Shown: positions 26,599-35,719, counted from the stretch's first letter. The stretch is 64,000 bases of DNA from Clostridia bacterium (GCA_022793335.1 JAAWCQ010000012.1:1-64000), one strand, 5' to 3'. Translations and numbers: made by a program. The notes: generated by a model from the sequence alone, not told the origin.

Positions 26599-28733
26599 TC
26601 CAGCCCCCTTACCGATATTTTGCCGCCACCAAGTTTGAACAGCATATTTCCGTCATCATTAAAGTTATAGTCACCGCCATATTCTCTATTCAAAGTGACG
26701 AGAGTATAGTTTTTGTTTTCAAATTCAACCGCATTATTGCCAGCAAAAACTATATTTGGCTTATAAGTTTCAAAGCTTTTGCAGTTTTCACTATTATATA
26801 CCATATTTTTACCATTGGCAACAAAAATGCAGGTTTGGTCAAGAATTATAAAAACGCCGATTATTTTTCCATCTTCTTCGGCATAGCATACTGAGAAATT
26901 GCCCACGCCAACGAAATGGTTTGTATCAATAAGGGTTGCTTTGTCATCCCCTATATTTTTGTTTGCCACAAACTTATTGCAGCCAAGTAAATACAACTTT
27001 TCAGCATAATATCCGCTCATATTGCCATCAAGTGCTAGATAGGCGTTAAAACTTCCCGTCATATAATTGCGTTGATATCTTGAAAGCAGGTAATCATAGC
27101 CAACCACCAATTTTTCGCGTTTTGAGTTTGTAAGCACGATTGCTTGGTTTGAGCCAGAGCTTATGAAAGCAACATTCGACTTTGAAAGGGTTGGAATTTG
27201 ATAAAAACCCAGTGCGAAGGTCATGACAAGTGAAACTGCCGCCACCAGTGCAAACTTTTTAAAAGCTGGTTTCATAAAATATCCACTTGCGGCGAATATG
27301 CAGGCAAAAAGCAAGATAAAAACGCCGAGAAAGTCTGCCGAAACTGGCACAGTCAGATGAGACCATTCAAAGAAGCGTGCAACCATATAAATAAATTGGA
27401 ATACATAATCAGCTGGCACAAGCAGGTATCCAAGAAAGGGCATAAATGTTCCAAGCATTGAAACAACAAACAAATATGGATAAAGCACACTTAAGATTGG
27501 AATTATTATAAGGTTTGCGACAAAGGCCAGCAGGTGCACTTGCGAGCCAAAGTAAGCAAGAAATGGCAGAATGCCAAGTTGAGCGGCAAGCGAAACTGCA
27601 ATGAGGTCTGCCAATTTTTTAGGAATAAACCGCTTGAGAAAGTTTGATATTACTGGCATAATGGTTATCAAAGAAAATACGCAAAAGAATGACATTAAAA
27701 AGCCAATATCGAGTGCTGAAAGTGGTTTGATAAAACAAATTATAAAACCTGCAATGCCTAAGCTATTCAATGGGTCATAACTTCGATAGAATGTTTTTGC
27801 AAGCATTAAAATTATTGCCATAATTCCCGCTCTCAAAACGGAAGGCGTGAAGCCACAAAGATAGGCATAAAACAATATAAAAGCAGCCACAAGCACTGGC
27901 ACGACATATCTGTTGACCCTAAATTTGTTTAGAAGTTTGTAAAACAGTGCTACCAAAAAGCCCACATGCAGACCACTGACCGTCAAAATATGAATGATAC
28001 CCGAATTTTTATATGTATTCGTTATTGCTGGGTCAACATCATTTTTATCTCCAAACAATATTGCATAAGCCACTGCCGCACTGTCCTTACTCATGTGCTT
28101 TTGAAGCAAATTTTTGACAGACACCCTCACCTTTTCATCCAGCTTGCAAAAGCCTTCATCAAGCATAGTCAAATCAGAATTTTTGACTGTTGCAGAATAT
28201 CTTGCACCACTTCTATAATCAGACGAGTTAAAACTTTTTAAAGTGAAAGGCTTGACTTTTGAAATTCTTCCCTCAAAAGTGATAATTGTGCCAGGCTTTG
28301 GGCGCTGATAACAATTTTGGATATATAAATTGATTTTGTGTTCATTTTCACCATTGACCACAACATCATCAAGTAAAACTGTATAGCCATAATTATTTTT
28401 GTCAATGTCATCAGTTATTCTGCCCACCACAACGACATCTTGACGATAATCTTTTACATTAAAAGACAAGCTGCCAAGATAATAAAAACCATTGCCTACA
28501 AAGAAAAAGCAAAGCATAACAGCAAGCGGAATAAAACTTTTTCTAAGCGAGAAAATAACTATAGTTGCAATAAGCACCAAGCTGGTTACGATTGCTATTT
28601 CAATATCACCCATATATAGCCGTCTTGCAACAATTATACCAAATAAAAAAGCCAAAAAAGGATAGAAAAAATATCTAAAATGAACAATCTTCGGTTTTTC
28701 TTGAACACTTTTCTCTTCCTTATCGTCAATCAT
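26595..28733 (-). CDS. comEC: ComEC/Rec2 DNA-uptake channel protein, nuclease-like domain degenerate
   Basis: Membrane channel for transformation DNA. N-terminal membrane segments lead into an OB-like domain and then the competence domain with its signature (AYAILFGDKNDVDP, IIHILTVSGLHVGF) and many membrane helices. The C-terminal ~190 residues (from about 521) sit where ComEC has a metallo-beta-lactamase-type domain, but HxHxDH and other metal ligands are absent (the strand reads VAFISSGSNQAIVL). DNA degradation by this domain is therefore unlikely. The ATG is seven bases from a -10 box and has no ribosome site (probably leaderless). Confidence 0.88.
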   Translation of the reverse strand: MIDDKEEKSVQEKPKIVHFRYFFYPFLAFLFGIIVARRLYMGDIEIAIVTSLVLIATIVIFSLRKSFIPLAVMLCFFFVGNGFYYLGSLSFNVKDYRQDVVVVGRITDDIDKNNYGYTVLLDDVVVNGENEHKINLYIQNCYQRPKPGTIITFEGRISKVKPFTLKSFNSSDYRSGARYSATVKNSDLTMLDEGFCKLDEKVRVSVKNLLQKHMSKDSAAVAYAILFGDKNDVDPAITNTYKNSGIIHILTVSGLHVGFLVALFYKLLNKFRVNRYVVPVLVAAFILFYAYLCGFTPSVLRAGIMAIILMLAKTFYRSYDPLNSLGIAGFIICFIKPLSALDIGFLMSFFCVFSLITIMPVISNFLKRFIPKKLADLIAVSLAAQLGILPFLAYFGSQVHLLAFVANLIIIPILSVLYPYLFVVSMLGTFMPFLGYLLVPADYVFQFIYMVARFFEWSHLTVPVSADFLGVFILLFACIFAASGYFMKPAFKKFALVAAVSLVMTFALGFYQIPTLSKSNVAFISSGSNQAIVLTNSKREKLVVGYDYLLSRYQRNYMTGSFNAYLALDGNMSGYYAEKLYLLGCNKFVANKNIGDDKATLIDTNHFVGVGNFSVCYAEEDGKIIGVFIILDQTCIFVANGKNMVYNSENCKSFETYKPNIVFAGNNAVEFENKNYTLVTLNREYGGDYNFNDDGNMLFKLGGGKISVRGLD

Positions 28734-28739
28734 GTTTTA

Positions 28740-28768
28740 ATTCTACATTTTTCGCAGCCCTTTGGCAA
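28740..28768 (-). promoter_or_regulatory. Promoter of comEC-holA, giving an apparently leaderless mRNA
   Basis: Minus strand TTGCCA, 17 bases, TAGAAT, then six bases before the ATG at 28733. No Shine-Dalgarno sequence. Same geometry as the pcrA promoter. Confidence 0.55.
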
Positions 28769-28890
28769 GTTTTTAGCCTCTATTTTCAACTTTTGAAAAC
28801 ATTTTTTGTCAAACACTTTTTCCAATTTGATTAAATTTTTTTCATTTTTCGCCAAAATTCAAAATTAAAAAACTATTTTAAAGTTTACTA

Positions 28891-28919
28891 TTGATTTATT
28901 ATATTTTTTATGCTATAAT
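28891..28919 (+). promoter_or_regulatory. Promoter of the 541-residue lipoprotein gene
   Basis: TTGATT, 17 bases, TATAAT with an extended -10 (TGC directly before it), about 35 bases before the ATG, which has its own AAGGAGG site. Confidence 0.75.
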
Positions 28920-28954
28920 AATTTCAGAAAAACTTTTTAAGGAGGATTTATCTT

Positions 28955-30580
28955 ATGAATAAAGATAATGAAAATAAAGGCACTGTTAAAAGCAGTAAGC
29001 CACGCTCTCTCTGGAATCGTATTGGCAAGAAGGTTACTGCAAGCGCAGTTGGCTTTGGTTTAATCCTTGGTGCAGCATTCGGATTCGCAGGATGTACAGA
29101 TCAAAACAAACCAGGACCTACACCTCCTGGACCAGGACCTGGACCAATCGATCCAAACCCACCAATCATTGTTGAAGACAACATCAAAATGTCAAATTTT
29201 TTGACAGAAAATGCAGCTATTGCTGATATCTTCATTGGAAATTTAGTGCGCCCAGAAGCAATTTCTGCTATTGACGACGACATTAAGAGCGAGAAATGCA
29301 CACTTGTTGCAAGCGAAGATCAAGAATGCCTTCAACAAGTAAACTTTGTTTACACCCTCAAAACTGGTGAAACAACAAGAGCCGTTAAACTTGCTACCGT
29401 GACAATGGATGAAGATCTTACATTCAGTAAAATCGTAGAGCACTACACATCACAGTCAAAACTTGCAAACGACGAATTTGATGTAATAAAGAATGTAAAC
29501 ACCCAAACAATATTTGAGTTTGACGCAAAAGAAAACCACGACAGACAAGATGTCGCAGATGCAGTATACGCAGTTTTAGAAACCTCTTCAGATATAAAAC
29601 TCTTCAATCAATCTGAAAGTCCTACAGCAGGTTATGAGAGAATGACCTACCTTGAAAATATTGACAACAACTATACCGTACATCAATTTGATGTAAGAAA
29701 TAGCAGCACTGACGAAGGGTTAATCAAAAATCTTTCTAGACCAAATAATTTGAGAGACTACAAAGAAGTTTCAAAGACAAGTGTTGACGGAACAGTGTAT
29801 TACAACAATGCGTATGAGCTTGAAGATATCAAAGATGGAAGTGAAGTAGACCCTCCAGTAGTTGAAACAATCACAAAACAACAAATTATCGATGCTTTAG
29901 ATGCAAATTGCAAGGAAAACCTTGTAAAAAACAACCTTTCATTTGCTGATAATATGGCAAATGTTAAAGATGGCAAATGGTATATAACAACTAATGCAGA
30001 TGGTAAAATAACTGGCGCTGAATATGCCTATAATTACCAGCGTTCAACCAATGGTGTATCACATGTTATTGGGAAAGTTGAATTTGAGACACCTGTAAAT
30101 GCAAAAGATTTTGTTGAAGGTAAAATATCAAACGCCACTTATTCTAGAAATTATAGATTTGATTATGATGCAAGTATTCAAGCAGCACGCCAAGAGCTTA
30201 CTGATGCAATGTGCGAAAAAGTATTTGAAACAAATGGCACAGTAATTGGACGCTATATTGTTGATAATGGCGGTTCTTCATCTGATCCTATACTTTCAGG
30301 AACAATTAGAAGATTTACAGTAATTGAAGTAACTGATAAAGGCGTACAAGAGGCAAAAGTAAATATCAAAACATCTTCAACAGATGCTGAATATATAAGC
30401 AAACTCAACAATGAAAACGATTATCGCGTTTATGATAAAGTTGAAGAAAAGATTTCTGGTGAAGAAGTGAAAGATATCGAAGTTGAAACCCCTGCAACAA
30501 CAAAAACTGTAAGCAAAGCTATGGCAAGCCCTGCAAGATATGCAGTGACTTGGGGTGACGATGAAATAATGTATCTTTAA
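28955..30580 (+). CDS. Large surface lipoprotein with internal duplication (541 aa)
   Basis: An N-terminal basic stretch of about 30 residues, a hydrophobic segment and lipobox FAGC (Cys at about 49) predict a lipoprotein. A Pro/Gly linker (PGPTPPGPGPGPIDPNPP) follows. The mature region consists of two related halves (about 75-300 and 305-520): each has an ~80-residue start, a Y/F-x-x-tyrosine-rich middle, and a closing SSTD...NDYRVYDKV/NNLRDYKEV segment. No enzyme motif found; probably a surface or substrate-binding protein. Monocistronic, closed by the hairpin at 30587-30618. Confidence 0.75.
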   Translation: MNKDNENKGTVKSSKPRSLWNRIGKKVTASAVGFGLILGAAFGFAGCTDQNKPGPTPPGPGPGPIDPNPPIIVEDNIKMSNFLTENAAIADIFIGNLVRPEAISAIDDDIKSEKCTLVASEDQECLQQVNFVYTLKTGETTRAVKLATVTMDEDLTFSKIVEHYTSQSKLANDEFDVIKNVNTQTIFEFDAKENHDRQDVADAVYAVLETSSDIKLFNQSESPTAGYERMTYLENIDNNYTVHQFDVRNSSTDEGLIKNLSRPNNLRDYKEVSKTSVDGTVYYNNAYELEDIKDGSEVDPPVVETITKQQIIDALDANCKENLVKNNLSFADNMANVKDGKWYITTNADGKITGAEYAYNYQRSTNGVSHVIGKVEFETPVNAKDFVEGKISNATYSRNYRFDYDASIQAARQELTDAMCEKVFETNGTVIGRYIVDNGGSSSDPILSGTIRRFTVIEVTDKGVQEAKVNIKTSSTDAEYISKLNNENDYRVYDKVEEKISGEEVKDIEVETPATTKTVSKAMASPARYAVTWGDDEIMYL

Positions 30581-30586
30581 TAAATA

Positions 30587-30618
30587 AAAAAGACGGCAAT
30601 TTAGCCGTTTTTTTGTTT
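30587..30618 (+). terminator. Intrinsic terminator
   Basis: Short stem ACGGC / GCCGT extended by A-T pairs and followed by seven T, right after the stop at 30580. Confidence 0.8.
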
Positions 30619-30643
30619 TTGTTGATTTTATTGTATATTATGG

Positions 30644-30672
30644 TTGATTTTTTATCACAAAAAGGGTACAAT
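30644..30672 (+). promoter_or_regulatory. Promoter of the 678-residue lipoprotein gene
   Basis: TTGATT, 17 bases, TACAAT, with AAGGAGG and ATG following about 30 bases downstream. Confidence 0.7.
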
Positions 30673-30699
30673 AAACTTAAGAAATAAGGAGGGATTTGC

Positions 30700-32736
30700 A
30701 TGAAAAAGAAAGTAATCAGAATTTTTGCCGTAGTAATGATGATTTGTATATCTCTTCTTTTTGTAGGTTGCGGAAATACCGACAATAGTGATGATGATTT
30801 TGACTGGAGCGGTGGTGGAAATGGAAGTCAAACTGAAGCAACCAACAACCTTTATGGAACAAAAGTCCTCTACCGCCCTGATAATTATGACTATGATGAA
30901 GGCTCTAGTGGAGAAGCAGGAAAGCCAAATGATTATTATGGTCAATATGCCCATTGGATATTAAATGATTTATTTTATTTATATGCATTACCAAATGCTA
31001 GTGTATCTGATATATTAGACAATTTCAAAGAAGAAGCTTATTACAATAACTATATTTATTATTTATATGACAGCATTAGATATAAAGTAGATACAATTGG
31101 AAAAGTTACAAAAACAAAAACTATTGGAGGTGAAGCAACAAATCTTTCTACACCTTATTACATCATTGCCGCAGACAAATCTCAACAATGGAAATGGTCT
31201 TTTGACATAAATTATAATTCCATGGAAGTGCCTTTAAATAAAACAACCTCTTATTCAGGCATGCAAAATTATAATAATTTTGTGTATGTATCGGGAGTTT
31301 CACAAAGCATAAATGAATTAGCAAATGAGAAAATAATATATGCTGAAATTTACTGGGCAGAAAATCATATAAATTATATAAATCTATTTTTAGGAACAAG
31401 TACAGAAGATGACTATACAAATTATTCAGATTTTGTAAAAGCTCTTGAATATGTAATTTACAGTTACGCACTTGACTTAGAGCCTCAAATGGTAAGTGTA
31501 ACAAAAAACTCACCTACCGACGAATCACCTTATACTGTAAGAATTGGTGCTTATGCAACTGTGGATGCAGCACTGGCAGATATTAAAGCTTTATTCAAAA
31601 AAATGGGGTCTTTCGTTGGACTTACCAACAGACAAATCACCAAGCTTCAAAACTGGATTAAGACAAATGTAATAGGTATTGATGACACAATTAAAAATGA
31701 CACCTTCTATGATTATTCAACAGGTGGAATTACAGAAATTCTTAATGCTGAAAATGAAGTAGTTGGCTTTGAGTTTAATCAACAAGGTGACACTAAAATT
31801 GCAGACCTTGGCAGAGATTATAGTAAAGCGGTTGATACAATTGTTGAAAATGTTTGTGAAAATGTATCAATTGGAGAAGAAAGTGACGGAATCAAGGTGC
31901 CTGTGGATGACAGATTCTTGGCTTCTGAGATTATGGAATACTCAAAGAATATGTTTGAAATCATTGATGACAACAACTTCCCTATTGGGTCAAGTGCGAC
32001 AGATGAGAATGTGCTTAGACCACTTGAATATCAATCTGCGGTGCTTATGCTCAACAAGCCTATGGGTATAATGGAAGTGGATGTTGCGATTAAGTATGAC
32101 GCTGACCTTGACGGAACAGAAGAAGGCGTATACAACATGGACAAATACATTGACATTATCGTAGAGCTTAATTATTACAACCATGACGCAGACAAAATGT
32201 TTGTAGTTGACAGCAAGAAGATGCGAGTATATGATGGCCCTTATTCAATGACCTTTGAAGGCGTTGAAGCTGACCTTCCAGAATTTCATGGAACAGCAAT
32301 GCTCAGCGTATCAAACATAGCCGAGGAAGGAAAAGACCTGCTTGTTAGTCAAGAAATTGCTGGAGTCGAAGGACAGCTTCTTCCAGTAAAAGCGTTCAAC
32401 CCTGATGTTGGAAATGGCATTCTTAAGACAGATGTTGGTATAAATGGCTATGGTGATAACCCAAAAGTTTCACAAAGCCCACTTATTCTCACTGGAATGA
32501 CTGATGTAAGAAAATACTATAACATTGTTGAGCCAACTGACCAAGAGCTTGGAAACGACGCTGACAGATTTACCTATATTACTGGCCGTCTCAACCCTAA
32601 GAAATTCTCGGGAAGTGATGGAAGTGATTATCTTGAAATCACCTACAAAGTGCTTAAAGAAAAAGGCAACACAACCAAAAACTATAAATTCTATACAGGT
32701 GTAGTTGCAATCTGGGACGCTGAATTAAAACAATAA
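30700..32736 (+). CDS. Large surface lipoprotein (678 aa)
   Basis: Signal peptide MKKKVIRIFAVVMMICIS with lipobox FVGC (Cys at about 25), then an Asp/Ser/Gly linker (DDDFDWSGGGNG) and a long Asn/Tyr/Asp-rich mature part. Tyr-rich strands suggest extracellular beta folds; the last third (from about 440, IMEVDVAIKYDADLDGTEEG onward) looks like a separate beta domain with an Asp-rich loop. No known catalytic signature. Probably cell-surface; role unknown. Terminator at 32772-32803. Confidence 0.72.
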   Translation: MKKKVIRIFAVVMMICISLLFVGCGNTDNSDDDFDWSGGGNGSQTEATNNLYGTKVLYRPDNYDYDEGSSGEAGKPNDYYGQYAHWILNDLFYLYALPNASVSDILDNFKEEAYYNNYIYYLYDSIRYKVDTIGKVTKTKTIGGEATNLSTPYYIIAADKSQQWKWSFDINYNSMEVPLNKTTSYSGMQNYNNFVYVSGVSQSINELANEKIIYAEIYWAENHINYINLFLGTSTEDDYTNYSDFVKALEYVIYSYALDLEPQMVSVTKNSPTDESPYTVRIGAYATVDAALADIKALFKKMGSFVGLTNRQITKLQNWIKTNVIGIDDTIKNDTFYDYSTGGITEILNAENEVVGFEFNQQGDTKIADLGRDYSKAVDTIVENVCENVSIGEESDGIKVPVDDRFLASEIMEYSKNMFEIIDDNNFPIGSSATDENVLRPLEYQSAVLMLNKPMGIMEVDVAIKYDADLDGTEEGVYNMDKYIDIIVELNYYNHDADKMFVVDSKKMRVYDGPYSMTFEGVEADLPEFHGTAMLSVSNIAEEGKDLLVSQEIAGVEGQLLPVKAFNPDVGNGILKTDVGINGYGDNPKVSQSPLILTGMTDVRKYYNIVEPTDQELGNDADRFTYITGRLNPKKFSGSDGSDYLEITYKVLKEKGNTTKNYKFYTGVVAIWDAELKQ

Positions 32737-32771
32737 TCAAATTTGATTTAAAAAATCTTAAAACTTAAACT

Positions 32772-32803
32772 AAAAGAGTCTTTAAATTAAAAGGCTCTTT
32801 TTT
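32772..32803 (+). terminator. Intrinsic terminator of the 678-residue lipoprotein gene
   Basis: Stem AAAAGAGTCTT / AAGGCTCTTTT (one G-U pair) plus extra T, 36 bases after the stop. Confidence 0.75.
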
Positions 32804-32908
32804 AAACAAGGATTATAAACTAAAAATTTTATAATCATCTTAAGCAAACATTCCCAAATGCTTCCTGTAAACATAAATCAAAGAAAAGCGGCCAAGATTT
32901 GAAACATG

Positions 32909-32946
32909 CAAAAAACACCCCTACTTTCGTGGGGGCGTTTTTTGCT
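32909..32946 (-). terminator. Strong terminator at the end of the phage-like cassette
   Basis: Arms GCAAAAAACACCCC and GGGGGCGTTTTTTGC form a ~15-pair stem; the one plus-strand A-C mismatch becomes a G-U pair in the minus-strand RNA. It sits 62 bases after the last cassette gene. Confidence 0.8.
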
Positions 32947-33007
32947 TATAAATTAAGCAGTTTTTCAAATATCCACAGCTTTTAAAATCCATGAAAATTC
33001 TATTTTA

Positions 33008-33352
33008 TTATTCCTTATCTTTCTTATCATCAACCGAATTTTCCTTTAAAATGCCTTCATCAGATAAAATGATATTCTCTTTTTTAACCTCATTCACAGC
33101 ATTTTCGACAGTGTTCTCAGCACCATCACCGTCTTTTTCTTCTTTTATTTCGGTTTTATTTTTATTCTCTTCCTGTTCACCTTTAGGCATACAAACAACA
33201 CCCAAAGCGACCAGCACACCAGCTATTGCCATGATAATTTCACTGACAAGCTCACCATTTACCGTAACCCCAAAATACTTGCCAAGAGCACCTGCAAGCA
33301 TAGCTGCCGCCCCTGCAAGTGCAGTCCAAAAACCATAAGATTTAAAATTCAT
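33008..33352 (-). CDS. Phage holin-like protein (LLH/phi-LC3 type)
   Basis: Two hydrophobic segments at about residues 7-25 (FWTALAGAAAMLAGALGKYFG) and 35-52 (EIIMAIAGVLVALGVV) around a short turn, then a long charged Glu/Lys tail, give the layout of small phage holins that permeabilise the membrane. Start placed at ATG 33352 (ribosome site GAAAGGAG); the ORF opens further upstream without a site. It overlaps the upstream UviB-like gene by 11 bases. Last gene of the cassette. No endolysin gene lies next to it. Confidence 0.7.
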   Translation of the reverse strand: MNFKSYGFWTALAGAAAMLAGALGKYFGVTVNGELVSEIIMAIAGVLVALGVVCMPKGEQEENKNKTEIKEEKDGDGAENTVENAVNEVKKENIILSDEGILKENSVDDKKDKE

Positions 33353-33566
33353 TTTCTCTCCTTTCGAGATAATCTTTAAGCTCGGCCACTTCCTGCTTAA
33401 CATCCTCAATTGAATTTAAATGTTCGGCAAGTTCGTCAATTGTTTTACGATAGGCATTTTCCCTTTTTTCGCTGTCTTTTAAGATATAGAAAAGAAGATA
33501 GACAAAAAGCATAGCAAAGATGCCGTTGCTGATGACAATTTTGATAAGTTCTGACCAGAAATCCAT
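33342..33566 (-). CDS. BhlA/UviB-family holin-like protein (74 aa)
   Basis: One N-terminal membrane helix (FAMLFVYLLFYIL at about 17-29), preceded by a conserved-looking VISNGIFA, and followed by KDSEKREN and an amphipathic coiled-coil tail. This layout is typical of the BhlA/UviB group found near phage and bacteriocin lysis genes. ATG 33566 follows GGGAGG. Adjacent to a second holin-like gene, as in many Clostridial phages. Confidence 0.7.
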   Translation of the reverse strand: MDFWSELIKIVISNGIFAMLFVYLLFYILKDSEKRENAYRKTIDELAEHLNSIEDVKQEVAELKDYLERRENEF

Positions 33567-33568
33567 AT

Positions 33569-33679
33569 TTATTTCCTCCCGCTTCTTCGAAGCATCTGTT
33601 TAGTAAGAAATTCTTCGACCAAAAATTCCCTTCTTTTAATCAAATCAATATGATTTCTAAGTTTTTGAAATTTAACCAC
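33569..33679 (-). CDS. Possible 36-codon overlapping ORF
   Basis: A frame starting at GTG 33679, which overlaps the end of the tail gene, runs 36 codons to a TAA inside the ribosome site of the next gene. The peptide is basic and amphipathic (VVKFQKLRNHIDLIKRREFL...). No strong ribosome site. It fills the only gap in this part of the cassette, but it may be chance. Confidence 0.3.
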   Translation of the reverse strand: MVKFQKLRNHIDLIKRREFLVEEFLTKQMLRRSGRK

Positions 33680-35162
33680 AGCTCACCGTCAACACAAAAT
33701 TGCTGATATAAACCCTTTCATCCTCATCACTTTCAATCTTCACAACAAACTGATTTCCAAGCACATTTGCACGCACTTTTTGAACATAATCTTTTCCCCT
33801 AACTACAAAAGTTTTCTCAGCCCTCTCGCTTGTAAAAGTCACTTTGCAGTCACCTTCACTTTTAATCAAAAAGGATTTTATTCTTTTGATTTTTCCGTTA
33901 TAACCAAAATCAGTTTTTCCACTTTCCCACAAAGCTTTCATCTTTTGTCCAAAAAGCTTGCCATCAGTGGTAATTTCGCCAATTTCCCCTTTATTTTGGT
34001 TATAGAAGCAGGAAATAAGCTTTGATTTATATTTGTTTGTAAGTGCAAGTGGTCGGTTTATATCTATCCCTCTCATTATATCTACATGGTTATTTATTGT
34101 GTCATAAACTAAAAGCAGATTATTTTTATATCCGCTCGGATTGCCTTCACAGCCCACACTTTCACCATCGTCAAAGTTTCCTCGACAGGCAAGATAATAT
34201 TTCCCATCATAACATTCACCATAAGCAAAACGATTGTCGCAACCTTCCAATATCTTTAGACAGTCAATTTCAATCGTTTTAATAGAAGTGCCATTGAAAA
34301 CACACAATTTTCCGCCTTCCAAAAAGTAAATTTTGTCACCTGTTTCGGCAATAGTATTTGGATAAATATAACAATCCGACTGATAAATATGGCTGATTTC
34401 AAACATCTCATCCTTGCCATATTGCGAAAGCCTAGTTATGCCAAAGTCTCGAAATAAATAGAGGTAGTCATTAAACGATATGATTTTATTGAGATCACCG
34501 CGTGGATCCCCAAAATCTAAGTCTTTTGTCTTTTCATCTTCCCAAGTCAAAATATCAGGGTTTTCATTGTAAACAAGCGTGCCTCTAGCGTCAGCTGTTA
34601 TGGCAAATAATTTCCCATAATGGCTGCAACTTGAAATTATTCTAGGCGCATTTTGACTGGTCTCTATTGTGCTGCCAGTCACCACCATAAGATTTCCGCC
34701 TTCTCCAGAAAGCATTAAAGCATCCTGCATATTTTTGCGATAGTAAGTGGCGTAAGGGGTTGAGGTATAACTCGTCGGAATAATCATCGTCGTCAATCGA
34801 TTTTTGAATAAGTTGTCATAACAAGCATTACCTTCATCATTGAAATAAAAAAGATAATAATTGTTGATGTCATCCGCTTTGTCATACCATTTAAGCTTCC
34901 AAAGTGTTTTAACTTCATCGCCCCTAACAGTGATTTCTCTTTCGTCGTCTATATTTTGAGTTGAAATCGGCATTGACAGCCTTTTAAAACCATATCCAGC
35001 CTTTAATGTGCCATCAGCCGAAATAAAGTTATAAACCTTCCGTGGCTGCCCCACTTTAAGCTGGGTTTGGTCATCTACAAGATTTTGAGTATAAGCAAAC
35101 ATGTCAAACTCAAACTCTTTTTCCTCACCTTTCTTGACAGTTAGTGTCTTTTTATAAAACAT
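33672..35162 (-). CDS. Phage tail/head stabilisation protein, gp10-like (496 aa)
   Basis: Resembles the stabilisation or tail-hub proteins of short-tailed phages: repeated beta strands with a TWEDEKTKDLDFGDPRGDL segment (about 205-225), DYLYLFRDFGITRL and a GDKIYFLEGGKLCVFNG repeat, consistent with a beta-propeller. The start is taken at ATG 35162, eight bases after GGAGG, overlapping the adaptor stop by one base (TAATG); a GTG at 35171 is less likely. Sits in the order adaptor, then tail protein, as in P22-like phages. Confidence 0.68.
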   Translation of the reverse strand: MFYKKTLTVKKGEEKEFEFDMFAYTQNLVDDQTQLKVGQPRKVYNFISADGTLKAGYGFKRLSMPISTQNIDDEREITVRGDEVKTLWKLKWYDKADDINNYYLFYFNDEGNACYDNLFKNRLTTMIIPTSYTSTPYATYYRKNMQDALMLSGEGGNLMVVTGSTIETSQNAPRIISSCSHYGKLFAITADARGTLVYNENPDILTWEDEKTKDLDFGDPRGDLNKIISFNDYLYLFRDFGITRLSQYGKDEMFEISHIYQSDCYIYPNTIAETGDKIYFLEGGKLCVFNGTSIKTIEIDCLKILEGCDNRFAYGECYDGKYYLACRGNFDDGESVGCEGNPSGYKNNLLLVYDTINNHVDIMRGIDINRPLALTNKYKSKLISCFYNQNKGEIGEITTDGKLFGQKMKALWESGKTDFGYNGKIKRIKSFLIKSEGDCKVTFTSERAEKTFVVRGKDYVQKVRANVLGNQFVVKIESDEDERVYISNFVLTVSCG

Positions 35163-35719
35163 TAAATCCACCTCCTGCGCGGCAGTACCGTCTCTCCTTT
35201 TTTGCGGTCAGCAGCGGCAAGAGCATTCTTAAAGCGTTCATCCCACACTTTAGCATCTTCATATAAGGTTTGAATGAAATAATATTCTCTTACAATGCCA
35301 TAAGCATAAACCCTTTCAGATAATTTGGTATCAATTTCTTGATAAAAACTAAGGTCGTTTGGATAGGCGTTATAACAAACCTCAACTTCACAGTCATGCT
35401 TGTCAATAAGCAAAAATTGGTCAAAAACTCTAAATTGAACATTTCCGCCAAGACTGTCTTTTACATAAACAATATCGCAAGGTCTTAAATTAAGCTTTGA
35501 AAACTCAATCATATCCCCCTTTGCCTTAACCTTTTCCACTTTCACCATTGGCAGATATTCGCTTGCAATTTCATTTAAAACAAGGTTGAAACATTTCACA
35601 AGCTTATCTTGAAGCTCTTGTTGCTCAGTTGTCAAAACATCGCCCTCTTCAATAGCTCTTGCAAGCTCTGCATTTTCAATAAAGTCACACACTTTTAAAA
35701 TAATATTTTTTACTAACAT
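35162..35719 (-). CDS. Head-tail adaptor (gp4-like) protein (185 aa)
   Basis: Mostly helical start (VCDFIENAELARAIE), then a beta-rich middle and helical C-terminus ending in a basic RRRW. Position after the capsid and before the tail protein, and size, fit a connector/adaptor that docks on the portal. Confidence in function rests on gene order and general fold, not on a strong motif. AAGGAGG precedes the ATG. Confidence 0.6.
   Translation of the reverse strand: MLVKNIILKVCDFIENAELARAIEEGDVLTTEQQELQDKLVKCFNLVLNEIASEYLPMVKVEKVKAKGDMIEFSKLNLRPCDIVYVKDSLGGNVQFRVFDQFLLIDKHDCEVEVCYNAYPNDLSFYQEIDTKLSERVYAYGIVREYYFIQTLYEDAKVWDERFKNALAAADRKKGETVLPRRRWI

Noticed and set aside
32976-32984. DnaA-box-like ATATCCACA
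   Set aside because: A single 8/9 match without a cluster, dnaA or dnaN nearby; not evidence of an origin.
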